From Sporobacter termitidis DSM 10068 (GTDB lineage Bacteria > Bacillota > Clostridia > Oscillospirales > Oscillospiraceae), in contig NZ_FQXV01000015.1 in NCBI RefSeq assembly GCF_900130065.1, forward strand, positions 16,033 through 80,032: a stretch of DNA of 64,000 nt. The letters are read 5' to 3'. Position numbers and translations under genes: made by a program. The first letter of the stretch is position 1, and the number at the start of each line of letters is the position of its first letter. The notes under the pieces were generated by a model. That model did not search any database. It worked only from the letters and a program-made list of their open reading frames with translations, and was not told where the DNA came from. This document shows, one piece after another, positions 1 to 7,715 of the stretch.

Positions 1-681
1 CCACGCGTACGTCGTCCCGGCAAAGCTGAAAGCCAAAAGCATGGGGACAAGCGTCAGCACGATGAACAGCGCGCCGGGATAGTCGACCTTGCTGCTCTCA
101 TTCTGGGCCTTGAAATTCGGCATGAACAGGACGATCAGGACAAGGGCGGCGACGCCGATGGGGATGTTGATGTAAAATATCCAGCGCCAGCTCATGTAGT
201 CCGTGATGAGCCCGCCGATCAGCGGCCCGATGATGCTGGAAAGGCCGAAGACGGAGGTGACGATGCCCATGTACTTGCCGCGCTGCTGCGGCGGGAAAAG
301 ATCGGCCACGACGGTGAAAACGCTCGTTGTGAGGATGCCGCCGCCCAGGCCCTGGACGCCCCGGAACAAAATCAGCCAGAGCATGCTCTGGGACAGCCCG
401 CAGAACACCGAGCCGACAAGGAAGGTGAAGATGCCGATCAGGAAAATCGGCTTGCGCCCGAAGATATCCGCAAGCCCGCCGGAGATGGGGATGACGACGG
501 TGGAGCACAGCATGTAGATCGTAAACGGCCAGGCATAGTGCTCCATGCCGTGCAGCTCGTTGATGATCGTCTTCATCGCCGTGCCGACGATGGTGGAATC
601 CAGCGCCGCCAGCAGCAGGCTCGCCATCAGGGAGACGATGATGAGCACAAGGCGCGTTCCATGGATGTTTTCTGTTTTCAA
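1..681 (-). CDS. MFS drug exporter, DHA2 (EmrB/QacA) family, 3' part missing
   Basis: Proton-driven multidrug efflux permease of the inner membrane; substrate unknown. The 227 visible codons run off the left edge and cover roughly the first six of the usual 14 helices. An LDSTIVGTAM motif lies in helix 1, the motif-A loop GGLADIFGRKP after helix 2, GVQGLGGG near helix 4, and GPLIGG (motif C) in helix 5. The start is a TTG at 681-679 behind AAGGAGAAGAAGG; no ATG fits as well. A TATAAT on the minus strand (726-721) may be its -10. It is divergent from the TetR gene at 896, the usual arrangement of a repressor and the pump it controls. Confidence 0.9.
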   Translation of the reverse strand, partial: MKTENIHGTRLVLIIVSLMASLLLAALDSTIVGTAMKTIINELHGMEHYAWPFTIYMLCSTVVIPISGGLADIFGRKPIFLIGIFTFLVGSVFCGLSQSMLWLILFRGVQGLGGGILTTSVFTVVADLFPPQQRGKYMGIVTSVFGLSSIIGPLIGGLITDYMSWRWIFYINIPIGVAALVLIVLFMPNFKAQNESSKVDYPGALFIVLTLVPMLLAFSFAGTTYAW

Positions 682-809
682 ACCTTCTTCTCCTTAAAAC
701 GATTGTTATTTATTGATGAGATTATATCATTGGCCGTACAAGACGGACATTCGGTAAAATTGCCTATCTTGCACCGAAAATTCCGTGCGTTATTATCGAC
801 ATTTGCCAA

Positions 810-838
810 TTGACGTTGTCGGTGCAGTTAATTATAAT
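810..838 (+). promoter_or_regulatory. Sigma-A type promoter of the TetR gene
   Basis: TTGACG (810-815), a 17-bp spacer and a perfect TATAAT (833-838), followed about 58 bp later by the TetR start codon. Seen directly; transcription is inferred. Confidence 0.75.
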
Positions 839-854
839 TTAATCATGATTAAAT
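837..854. promoter_or_regulatory. Palindromic operator overlapping the TetR promoter
   Basis: ATTTAATCATGATTAAAT is a perfect 18-bp inverted repeat overlapping the last bases of the -10 box. Its position suggests that the TetR protein represses its own gene, and perhaps the divergent exporter, by blocking RNA polymerase. Binding is inferred. Confidence 0.65.
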
Positions 855-895
855 CAAAGGTAAACCGAGATTAAATTGTAAAGCGAGGCGCTGCA

Positions 896-1465
896 ATGGA
901 TGAAAACACACCGGATGCCAAAGAGCGCATCATGAATACGGTCGTCGGGCTCATGCTGGAGGGAAAGGACCTCACCAGGATCACAAACAGGGAGATCGCA
1001 TCCCTGGCGGGCGTGAACAGCGCGCTGATCAATTACTATTATCAGTCGAAGGAAAATCTTTTGAACCTGGCTGTCGGGGCCTGCATGTCGCAGATGGCGG
1101 ATCAGCTTTTGGAAGACACGCCGGGCGGCGCGGCGCCGCGGCAGCGGCTGAGGAATATGATGCGCGGCATCTCCCGCTTCGCGGTGGAGCACCGCTTCCT
1201 GTCGGAGATATCCATCAGTGCCGAGTTGAAGGGCGGCAACGAAAACACTGTCCGGACCATCCTGCCGATCCTGAAGGAGATATTTAAAGAAAAATCCGAG
1301 AATGAGCTGAGGCTTCTGGCGCTGCAGCTCATCGTCCCGCTGCAGGTGATCCTTTTACACCCGACGGCGTATAAGAAAAGCCTCAATGGGGATGTGTCGG
1401 ACCTGGACGTCGGATTCCGGCTCCTGGATATTTTTATTGATAATATCATCGGGCAAGCCCGGTAA
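896..1465 (+). CDS. TetR/AcrR family transcriptional regulator
   Basis: DNA-binding repressor of 189 residues. The N-terminal helix-turn-helix spans about residues 25-50 (TNREIASLAGVNSALINYYY followed by QSKENLL, the typical TetR turn). The C-terminal helical ligand domain has no recognisable ligand signature. It is divergent from a DHA2 exporter and followed at 13 bp by a small membrane protein gene and then an E2-like gene, so all four may form one regulon. The promoter carries a perfect palindrome that is a likely autoregulatory operator. Confidence 0.88.
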   Translation: MDENTPDAKERIMNTVVGLMLEGKDLTRITNREIASLAGVNSALINYYYQSKENLLNLAVGACMSQMADQLLEDTPGGAAPRQRLRNMMRGISRFAVEHRFLSEISISAELKGGNENTVRTILPILKEIFKEKSENELRLLALQLIVPLQVILLHPTAYKKSLNGDVSDLDVGFRLLDIFIDNIIGQAR

Positions 1466-1478
1466 AGGAGGACTCACA

Positions 1479-1676
1479 ATGAAAGCATTCAGAATCATCA
1501 TGCGCGTCATTTCCATCACGCTGCTGGCGTCTGCAATGATCTGCGGGCTGTACCTGCGCGGGCAGGGCACGCCGGTCGACCCCGGCTCCCTGCAGTTTCA
1601 TATGACGATCGGTATCGCGGCGGTCATTTTCACCGTCGTAACGCTCTTTCTGCCAGGGAAAAAGACAAAGCAGTAA
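1479..1676 (+). CDS. Small two-helix membrane protein
   Basis: A 65-residue hypothetical protein starting at ATG 1479 behind AAAGGAGG. It has two hydrophobic segments, about residues 7-26 and 42-58, separated by a polar stretch, and a basic C-terminus (GKKTKQ). It sits 13 bp after the TetR stop and 26 bp before the E2-like gene, so it is probably co-transcribed. No family is recognised; a small accessory subunit of the divergent exporter is possible but unsupported. Confidence 0.65.
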   Translation: MKAFRIIMRVISITLLASAMICGLYLRGQGTPVDPGSLQFHMTIGIAAVIFTVVTLFLPGKKTKQ

Positions 1677-1702
1677 TTTCAGGTTCTCAAGGAGGGGGAG
1701 AA

Positions 1703-2503
1703 ATGGGTTTTTCAGAAGGGCTCCGGGAAAGCGCGTTCCCGGCCAGCCGGCTTTCCACAATAGATATCTGCGCGCTGGGGCTGAAAAAGCACCATATCGC
1801 CGCCCTTTTGGAGGTCGACGTGACACAGGCCCGGGCACTGTTTCGCCGGTACAGGGCGCAAAACGGCGAGAGCCTGTCCTTTACGGCCTGGGTCGCCCAT
1901 TGTGCCGCGGCGGCGGCGGGGGAATTCCCGCAGATCGCCGCGTACCGCAGCGGCCGCCGGAAAATAGCGGTCTCCGGCACCATCGACGTGGCGGTCGCCG
2001 CCGAAAAGCGGGCCGGCGGGCATGACGTGCCGCTGCCGTTTGTCATACGGAACTGCGGCGGCAAAAGCGTCGGTGAAATCCACCGGGAGGTCCGGCAGGC
2101 GCAGGAGGAGCGGGCGGACGAGAAAACAGTCGTCCTGGGCAGCGGCGGGCTGCGGCGCGCCGCTGCGCTGTTTTATAAAATGCCGGCCTTTTTGCGGCGC
2201 TTCATCTGGAAGACGTTCCTGCTCCGGCCAGGGACGGCCGTCAGGACGATGGGGTCCGTGATGGTGACGTCCCTGGGGATGTGCGGGGACTGCGACGGAT
2301 GGTTTATCCCCATCGGCATCCATCCGCTGGTCCTCGCCATTGGCAGCATCACCAAAAAGCCGGGTGTCGTCGACGACCGGATCGCGGTCCGGGAATATCT
2401 GAAGCTGACGGCCCTTGTGGACCACGACGTCATCGACGGCGCCCCCGCCGCCCGGTACATGACCCGTTTTGCCGCGCTGCTGCAGTCCGGCGACGGGCTG
2501 TAG
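1703..2503 (+). CDS. Orphan 2-oxo acid dehydrogenase E2-like acyltransferase domain protein
   Basis: 266 residues resembling only the catalytic (chloramphenicol acetyltransferase-fold) domain of dihydrolipoamide acyltransferases. The C-terminal DHDVIDGAPAARYM matches the family active-site pattern DHRxxDG, with the catalytic His and Asp kept and the usual Arg replaced by Asp. There is no lipoyl domain and no subunit-binding domain, and no E1 or E3 gene nearby, so it is unlikely to serve a classical dehydrogenase complex. An acyl-CoA-dependent transferase on a small molecule is possible. It follows the TetR and small membrane genes with an AGGAGGGGG ribosome site. Confidence 0.75.
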   Translation: MGFSEGLRESAFPASRLSTIDICALGLKKHHIAALLEVDVTQARALFRRYRAQNGESLSFTAWVAHCAAAAAGEFPQIAAYRSGRRKIAVSGTIDVAVAAEKRAGGHDVPLPFVIRNCGGKSVGEIHREVRQAQEERADEKTVVLGSGGLRRAAALFYKMPAFLRRFIWKTFLLRPGTAVRTMGSVMVTSLGMCGDCDGWFIPIGIHPLVLAIGSITKKPGVVDDRIAVREYLKLTALVDHDVIDGAPAARYMTRFAALLQSGDGL

Positions 2504-2591
2504 ACCGCCGGAGGCGTCTTCCAAATAACCGCTTGTCTCCGGCAGCGCGGCGGAATATAATGGAGGAAACCTCAACGAAAGGAAAGACGTC

Positions 2592-3326
2592 ATGAACTAT
2601 ACGACCATGCTGCCCCTGGAGACTCAGTTCGGCGACTTCAAGGCTTATTTCAACGCGGCGGCCGTCCGCGGCGACGGCGGACTCGTGCTTGTCGACACCG
2701 GCCTGCCCGGTTTCCTGCAGAAAATTGAGGAGACGATGGCGAAAGAGGGGCTGCAGCTCTCCGAAGTTACAAAGATCATCATCACCCACCACGACGGCGA
2801 CCATATCGGGTCTTTAAAAGCGGTGCTCGATAAATATCCGGGCATCGAGGTCCTGTCGACGGCGGAGCAGGCGCCCTATATCGAGGGGAAGCAAAGGCCG
2901 CTCCGGTTGCAGCTGGCCGAGAAAAAATACGCCTCCTGCACCTCGGAGGAGGAGAAAAGGGCCCTGGCCGAGGAGATACAGCGCCTGTCTGTCCTGGAGA
3001 CGATCGGCAAGGTGACTGTCGTGGCGGACGGGCAGGTCCTGCCGGAGCGCGGCATCAAGATCATCGAGGTCAGCGGCCATATGCCCGGCCACCTCTGCGT
3101 ATACGTGCCGGCGGACAAGGCGCTCATCACCGGCGACGCGCTCACCGCCCGGGAGGGCAGGCTCAACCCGCCGGACCCGAAATTCACCCTCGATATGCCC
3201 ACGGCGATGAAGTCTCTGGAAAAGCTCCTTGACTACGATATCGAAAACGTCGTCTGCTACCACGGCGGCCTCGTGACCGGCAATATCGGGGAAAGGCTCC
3301 GGGAGATCATCAAAACGGGGAAATAA
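2592..3326 (+). CDS. MBL-fold metallo-hydrolase
   Basis: 244-residue metallo-beta-lactamase-fold hydrolase, probably cytoplasmic and binuclear zinc. Metal ligands are visible in THHDGDHIG (about residues 65-73; the second canonical His is Asp, as in many THxDxDH members), GHMPGH (about 159), TGDAL (about 177) and the terminal YHGG. Substrate cannot be predicted. It lies 88 bp after the E2-like gene and 170 bp before the radical SAM gene, with an AAAGGAAAGACGTC leader as ribosome site. Confidence 0.88.
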   Translation: MNYTTMLPLETQFGDFKAYFNAAAVRGDGGLVLVDTGLPGFLQKIEETMAKEGLQLSEVTKIIITHHDGDHIGSLKAVLDKYPGIEVLSTAEQAPYIEGKQRPLRLQLAEKKYASCTSEEEKRALAEEIQRLSVLETIGKVTVVADGQVLPERGIKIIEVSGHMPGHLCVYVPADKALITGDALTAREGRLNPPDPKFTLDMPTAMKSLEKLLDYDIENVVCYHGGLVTGNIGERLREIIKTGK

Positions 3327-3495
3327 GATACAGCAGAAATATTGAAACAGGCGGGCGTTATCCGGCGGGATGCGCCCGTCTTCTTATTATTATTCGCAAA
3401 TTAATTATCGTAAAACAATAAAAAATTATTGCTTTACAACATTGACGGCGGTATAATCGATCCGTGGAGCTCAGAAAAAAGCGCCGAGGTGGATC

Positions 3496-4857
3496 ATGAA
3501 AAAGAAAATCCTGCTGATACAGCCCGAAAACGCGGAGATCAACCGCTTCAGAAGGAAGCAGTTCAATAATTTCGTCCAGATCACCATGCCGTATCTGGCG
3601 GCGTTTATCGACGAGGCGCTTTACGAGATTACGCTGGTGGACGAATACAACGAGAAGATTCCCTTCGACCGGTTTTTCGATCTTGTGGCGATCACCGTCA
3701 ACACGCCCAACGCTTACCATTGCTACAAAATCAGCCGCATCTTCCGGGAGCGGGGCGCGCGCGTGGCGCTGGGCGGGCCGCACGTGACGCTGATGCCCGA
3801 CGAGGCGCGGGCATATTGCGACCATATCCTTGTGGGCGAGGGCGAGGAGACGTGGCCCCGCTTCCTGCGGGATTTTTATAATGGCCGCGCGGGGGGCGTT
3901 TACGCGCCGGTGTCCCCGCCCGCTTTGAAGGACCTGCCGCCGCCGCGCTGGGAGCTGCTCCGCCGCCGCTTTTCCGTTATGAAAAGCGCGGTCTTCTCAA
4001 CGCGCGGCTGCCCGTATCATTGCCGCTACTGCAATCTGAAGCAGATCTACGGCGACGGTTTTCGCACGCGCCCGGACGACGAGGTCCTCCGCGAGATCGG
4101 AGGACTGAAAGCAAAGCATTTCGTGTTCTGGGACGACAATTTTTTCGCCGATAAGCGGCATGCCCTGGCGCTGATGTCGGGCCTTAAAAAGCTCAAAAAA
4201 CGCTGGGCCGCGCAGGTGACGCTGGCCGACTGCGACGACGACGGCCTGCTGGAGGCCGCGCGGGACGCCGGCTGCCTGTATCTGTTTGTGGGGCTGGAGT
4301 CCTTTTCCGACGCGTCGCTTAACGACGCGGGCAAGGGGGTGAACCGTGTCGGCGACTACGGGCGCATCATCGGTATGATCCATCGCCACCGCATCCTGGT
4401 CCAGGCGGGCGTTGTCTTCGGCTTTGACAGCGACGGCCCGGACGTTTTCGAGAAAACGCTCCGGGCGTGTGAGACGCTCGGCATCGACGGGGCCACCGTC
4501 AGCATCCTGACGCCGCTGCCGAAAACGCCGGTCTACGCCCAGCTGAAGGCCGAGGGCCGCCTGCTGACAGGGGACTGGAGCATGTACAACGGGAAGACAC
4601 ACGTGGCCTTTCAGCCCAAAAACATGACGGCCCGGCAGCTGTACGAGGGGTATACGGACTTCCGGCGGCGTTTTTATTCCCTGCCGTCCTTTTTAAAGCG
4701 ATACCGCGTGTCAAAAACCCGGCTGCCGTACAGCTTCTTGATGAATCTCGGGTACCGACTGGCCATCCGCGGGAGCGCCTATGAAGAAGCGCCGGCCGGA
4801 AAGTCAACCGTGCCGGAACCCCGCTGTCAGCAGCGCACACAAAAAGCGGAGCGCTAG
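3496..4857 (+). CDS. Radical SAM protein with N-terminal B12-binding-like domain
   Basis: 453 residues. The N-terminal Rossmann-like region (1-130) resembles the cobalamin-binding domain of class B radical SAM enzymes (LGGPHVTLMPDEA, VGEGEETW) but lacks a clear DxHxxG cobalamin His motif. The radical SAM core carries CPYHCRYC (Cys172, 176, 179) for the [4Fe-4S] cluster, and a later TPLPKTPVYAQLKAEGRLL stretch is typical of this class. Probably a methyltransferase or rearrangement enzyme on an unknown lipid, cofactor or peptide. No obvious partner is adjacent. The stop codon is inside a terminator-like hairpin. Confidence 0.85.
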   Translation: MKKKILLIQPENAEINRFRRKQFNNFVQITMPYLAAFIDEALYEITLVDEYNEKIPFDRFFDLVAITVNTPNAYHCYKISRIFRERGARVALGGPHVTLMPDEARAYCDHILVGEGEETWPRFLRDFYNGRAGGVYAPVSPPALKDLPPPRWELLRRRFSVMKSAVFSTRGCPYHCRYCNLKQIYGDGFRTRPDDEVLREIGGLKAKHFVFWDDNFFADKRHALALMSGLKKLKKRWAAQVTLADCDDDGLLEAARDAGCLYLFVGLESFSDASLNDAGKGVNRVGDYGRIIGMIHRHRILVQAGVVFGFDSDGPDVFEKTLRACETLGIDGATVSILTPLPKTPVYAQLKAEGRLLTGDWSMYNGKTHVAFQPKNMTARQLYEGYTDFRRRFYSLPSFLKRYRVSKTRLPYSFLMNLGYRLAIRGSAYEEAPAGKSTVPEPRCQQRTQKAER

Positions 4858-4875
4858 AACATGGCGCTCCGCTTT
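4843..4875 (+). terminator. Hairpin overlapping the radical SAM stop codon
   Basis: Perfect 12-bp stem, AAAGCGGAGCGC (4843-4854) against GCGCTCCGCTTT (4864-4875), with a 9-nt loop holding the TAG stop. Only a weak T-rich tail follows, so termination may be partial. Confidence 0.6.
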
Positions 4876-4897
4876 AGCCTTTGGGCAAAAGTTGTGC

Positions 4898-4926
4898 TTG
4901 ACAGTTGGCGAGAAAAGCGGTAATGT
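4898..4926 (+). promoter_or_regulatory. Promoter of the second TetR gene
   Basis: Consensus TTGACA (4898-4903), 17-bp spacer, weak -10 TAATGT (4921-4926), immediately upstream of the operator at 4933. Confidence 0.6.
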
Positions 4927-4932
4927 TTCACC

Positions 4933-4950
4933 AGAATGAACATTCACTCT
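4933..4950. promoter_or_regulatory. TetR operator, copy 1
   Basis: AGAATGAACATTCACTCT, a near-palindrome (7 of 9 positions pair, core GAATGAACATTC), just downstream of the -10 and before the Shine-Dalgarno site. An identical 18-mer occurs at 5561-5578 in front of the aldo/keto reductase gene. Confidence 0.75.
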
Positions 4951-4964
4951 GAGGAGGGGGCGCC

Positions 4965-5537
4965 ATGACGGAAAAGGCAAACGACAAGATCGCGGCGATT
5001 TTTGAAGCTACACTGGCGCTCATCTCCGAGCAGGGACTTCACGCCACGCCCATGTCGCAGATTGCCGCCCGGGCAAAAATCGGGATGGGCACGATTTATC
5101 ATTATTTTCCCAGCAAGGAGGAGCTGATCAACGCGCTCTTTCTTGAATACAAGGTACGGCTGCTCCGCTTTATCACGGCCAATTACGCGCCCGGCGCGCC
5201 GGTGCGGGAATCCTTTAAAACGCTCCTGAGGAACATGCTTGCCTATTACGCCGAAAACCCGGCGGAGCTCAATTTCCTGGAGCAGTGCGAGAACTCGCCG
5301 ATCATCACCGAGGACACGAAACGGGAGGGGATGCGTTCCGCTGGTGTCCTCTCTGAGCTGTTCTGCCGTGCTAAATCGGAGAACCTCATTAAGGACATTT
5401 CGTTTGATATTCTCGGCGCGTTGCTCTCCGGCGCCATCATCGCGCTGGCAAAGCTGTGCCTTTCCGGCGCGGTGGGCCTGGACTCCCCGGAGCTCGACTT
5501 GTCGCTGGAGGCAATGTGGGATATGCTGAAACGCTGA
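4965..5537 (+). CDS. TetR/AcrR family transcriptional regulator of the AKR cassette
   Basis: 190-residue repressor with a classical N-terminal helix-turn-helix (MSQIAARAKIGMGTIYHYFP then SKEELI, residues about 26-53). The C-terminal effector domain is not diagnostic. An identical near-palindrome stands before this gene and between it and the downstream reductase gene, so it probably represses itself and the AKR-MBL-AKR cassette together. Ribosome site GAGGAGGGGG, start ATG 4965. Confidence 0.9.
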   Translation: MTEKANDKIAAIFEATLALISEQGLHATPMSQIAARAKIGMGTIYHYFPSKEELINALFLEYKVRLLRFITANYAPGAPVRESFKTLLRNMLAYYAENPAELNFLEQCENSPIITEDTKREGMRSAGVLSELFCRAKSENLIKDISFDILGALLSGAIIALAKLCLSGAVGLDSPELDLSLEAMWDMLKR

Positions 5538-5560
5538 AATATTTTATTTTTGAGTTAAAT

Positions 5561-5578
5561 AGAATGAACATTCACTCT
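5561..5578. promoter_or_regulatory. TetR operator, copy 2
   Basis: Exact 18-bp copy of the site at 4933-4950, in the 64-bp gap between the TetR gene and the aldo/keto reductase gene. It implies a second, locally controlled promoter for the cassette; no clear -35/-10 pair was found here. Confidence 0.7.
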
Positions 5579-5601
5579 AATAATGAAAGCAGGGGTCATC
5601 A

Positions 5602-6816
5602 ATGCTATATCGCGAAATGGGCAAAACGGGGGACAGGGTCTCGATTCTCGGGTACGGCTGCATGCGCTTTCCGAAGGACGGCAATAAGATCGACGAGGCC
5701 AGAGCGGGAAAGCAAGTCATTTCCGCCATCGAGCGCGGTGTAAACTACTTCGACACGGCCTATCTCTACCGGGGGAGTGAGGCGACCCTGGGCAATATCC
5801 TGTCGGGGGGCTACAGGGACAAGGTCATGATCGCCACGAAAATGCCGCCCATGAACATCAATTCCCGCAGGGACATGGACAAAGTGCTCGAAATGCAGCT
5901 GGAGCGGCTGAAGACGGACCGTATCGATTATTATCTCGTTCATATGCTGGGGACCATGGAGGGCTGGCAGCGGCTCAAGCAGCTGGGCATTGAGGATTTT
6001 TTCGATAAGGCCCGGCAGTCGGGGAAAATCCGCAGGGTCGCATTTTCATTTCACGGCGGGCGGGAGCAGTTTATCAAAATCGTGGACGATTACCCCTGGG
6101 ACATGGCGCAGATCCAGTATAACTATGTGGACGAGCACAATCAGGCCGGTAGGGAAGGGCTGGAGCATGCCGCCGCCAAGGGCATCGGCATCTCCGTCAT
6201 GGAGCCGCTCCGGGGCGGTTTCCTCGTCAATAAGCTGCCCAGACAGGTGCAGGCCGTGTGGGACGGCGCTGAGGCCAAACGCACGCCGGCGGAATGGGCG
6301 CTCCGCTGGGTCTGGAACCACCCCGGCGTCTCGCTGCTGCTGTCCGGCATGAATGAGGAGGCTCAGCTCGACGAAAACATCCGTCTGGCCGGGGAAGTCC
6401 TGCCGAATTCCCTGACCGGGGACGATATGAAGGTCTACGAGACGGTGCGGGATATTCTGACGAAAACCGTCAAGGTCGGATGCACCGGCTGCAGCTACTG
6501 CATGCCGTGTCCCGCAGGGGTCAACATCCCGTACTGCTTTTCCGCCTATAACGACAGGTATATCTACGATGACAGAAAACAGAGGATGTTCTACATGGGC
6601 GTCACGGCAGGGGTCGACGGGGGCGGCAGGGCGTACGCTTCGCTGTGCAAAAATTGCGGTGCCTGCGAAAAGAAGTGCCCCCAGAGCCTCCCGATCCGCA
6701 GCCTGCTAAAGGACGTATCGAAGGAGATGGAGCCCTTTTATTTCAGGCCACTGTCCGGCCTGATCCAGGGCTACCTGAAGGCGCGGGGCGGTCCGGGCAA
6801 AAAAGCAAACGGATAA
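5602..6816 (+). CDS. Aldo/keto reductase with C-terminal 4Fe-4S domain (copy 1)
   Basis: 404 residues: an AKR barrel (about 1-285) followed by a ferredoxin-like tail. The catalytic tetrad is complete: Asp51, Tyr56, Lys80, His114. The tail has CTGCSYCMPCPAG and CKNCGACEKKCPQS, each able to hold Cys ligands of a [4Fe-4S] cluster. This family is common in anaerobes and probably uses ferredoxin or an internal cluster for electron transfer to carbonyl or related substrates, which are unknown. It is a close paralog of the gene at 7716, with an MBL hydrolase gene between them. Confidence 0.9.
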   Translation: MLYREMGKTGDRVSILGYGCMRFPKDGNKIDEARAGKQVISAIERGVNYFDTAYLYRGSEATLGNILSGGYRDKVMIATKMPPMNINSRRDMDKVLEMQLERLKTDRIDYYLVHMLGTMEGWQRLKQLGIEDFFDKARQSGKIRRVAFSFHGGREQFIKIVDDYPWDMAQIQYNYVDEHNQAGREGLEHAAAKGIGISVMEPLRGGFLVNKLPRQVQAVWDGAEAKRTPAEWALRWVWNHPGVSLLLSGMNEEAQLDENIRLAGEVLPNSLTGDDMKVYETVRDILTKTVKVGCTGCSYCMPCPAGVNIPYCFSAYNDRYIYDDRKQRMFYMGVTAGVDGGGRAYASLCKNCGACEKKCPQSLPIRSLLKDVSKEMEPFYFRPLSGLIQGYLKARGGPGKKANG

Positions 6817-6916
6817 AAATTCAGGCTTGGAGACAAGGACATCCGGCGGCTTCAGTCAGCTGAAGGCGCCGGATTCTTGCACCATGGGACGCGCATATAC
6901 GGAGTTTTAACTTGAA

Positions 6917-7705
6917 ATGACGGAAAATCGGGCTATAATTGAAGCATCACAGCATAATGGGGTGGTATCCGGGATGGTGCGCCTGGGAGATCGGATCACC
7001 GGCTGGCTCAGTAAAGCCATCGACAGAAAATATACGCTGCATGCGCTGGAAACAGGGAGGATCACCGATAAGATCTATGTTTTCAAGACAGACACGGCGA
7101 ACTTCTACGTTTTCCGCAGCGGGGAAAATTTCATCTGCTTCGATACGGGCTACAGGCCGTTTTTGAGCCGGGAAGAGCTCAAGAGCCTGAATATCGACCC
7201 GGAAAGGGTCACGCATGTCTTTTTGACCCATGCCGATATCGACCACGTCTGGGGTCTCCGCCTGTTCAAGAGGGCCGCGGTGTATCTGTCCGAGGACGAG
7301 GAACCGCTGATTCGGGGCATACGCCCGCTGAAAAGCGCCATCCGCAGCCCGAGGCTCCGCCGGCCGTACCTGCTCCTCCGGGACAACGACGTCGTCACCG
7401 TGGGGCCGACCAGCGTCCGGGCCATCGCGACGCCGGGCCACACGCCGGGCTCCATGGCGTATCTCGTGGACGGGACGTATCTCTTCCTGGGCGACACCTG
7501 TAAGCTGAAGGACGGCCAGGCCTACGCCGGCAAGCACTATACCATGGATTACGAAACGCAGAAGGAATCCATCCGTAAGCTGGCAGGGCTTAAAAACGTG
7601 GACTACGTTTTCACCGCCCACAGCGGCTATACCCAGGATTTCAACGCGGCTTTCGACTATTGGAAAGAGGCCGGAAAAACGGGCGGGGCGCCCGGCTTAT
7701 TTTAA
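6917..7705 (+). CDS. MBL-fold metallo-hydrolase of the AKR cassette
   Basis: 262 residues with metallo-beta-lactamase motifs THADIDHVWG (about 98-107), GHTPGS (about 174), LGDTC (about 191) and TAHSG near the C-terminus. The second canonical metal His is Asp, as in the MBL gene at 2592. ATG 6917 has only a distant GGAG; an internal ATG at 6974 (MVRLGD) behind GGGATGG-like sequence is a possible start. It lies 10 bp before the second AKR gene and 100 bp after the first, so is likely co-transcribed with them. Confidence 0.85.
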   Translation: MTENRAIIEASQHNGVVSGMVRLGDRITGWLSKAIDRKYTLHALETGRITDKIYVFKTDTANFYVFRSGENFICFDTGYRPFLSREELKSLNIDPERVTHVFLTHADIDHVWGLRLFKRAAVYLSEDEEPLIRGIRPLKSAIRSPRLRRPYLLLRDNDVVTVGPTSVRAIATPGHTPGSMAYLVDGTYLFLGDTCKLKDGQAYAGKHYTMDYETQKESIRKLAGLKNVDYVFTAHSGYTQDFNAAFDYWKEAGKTGGAPGLF

Positions 7706-7715
7706 GGAGATCGTG

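Noticed and set aside
98..508. 136-codon minus-strand frame at the left edge
   Set aside because: Lies in another frame of the DHA2 exporter gene, which reads open from TTG 681 to the window edge with full family motifs.
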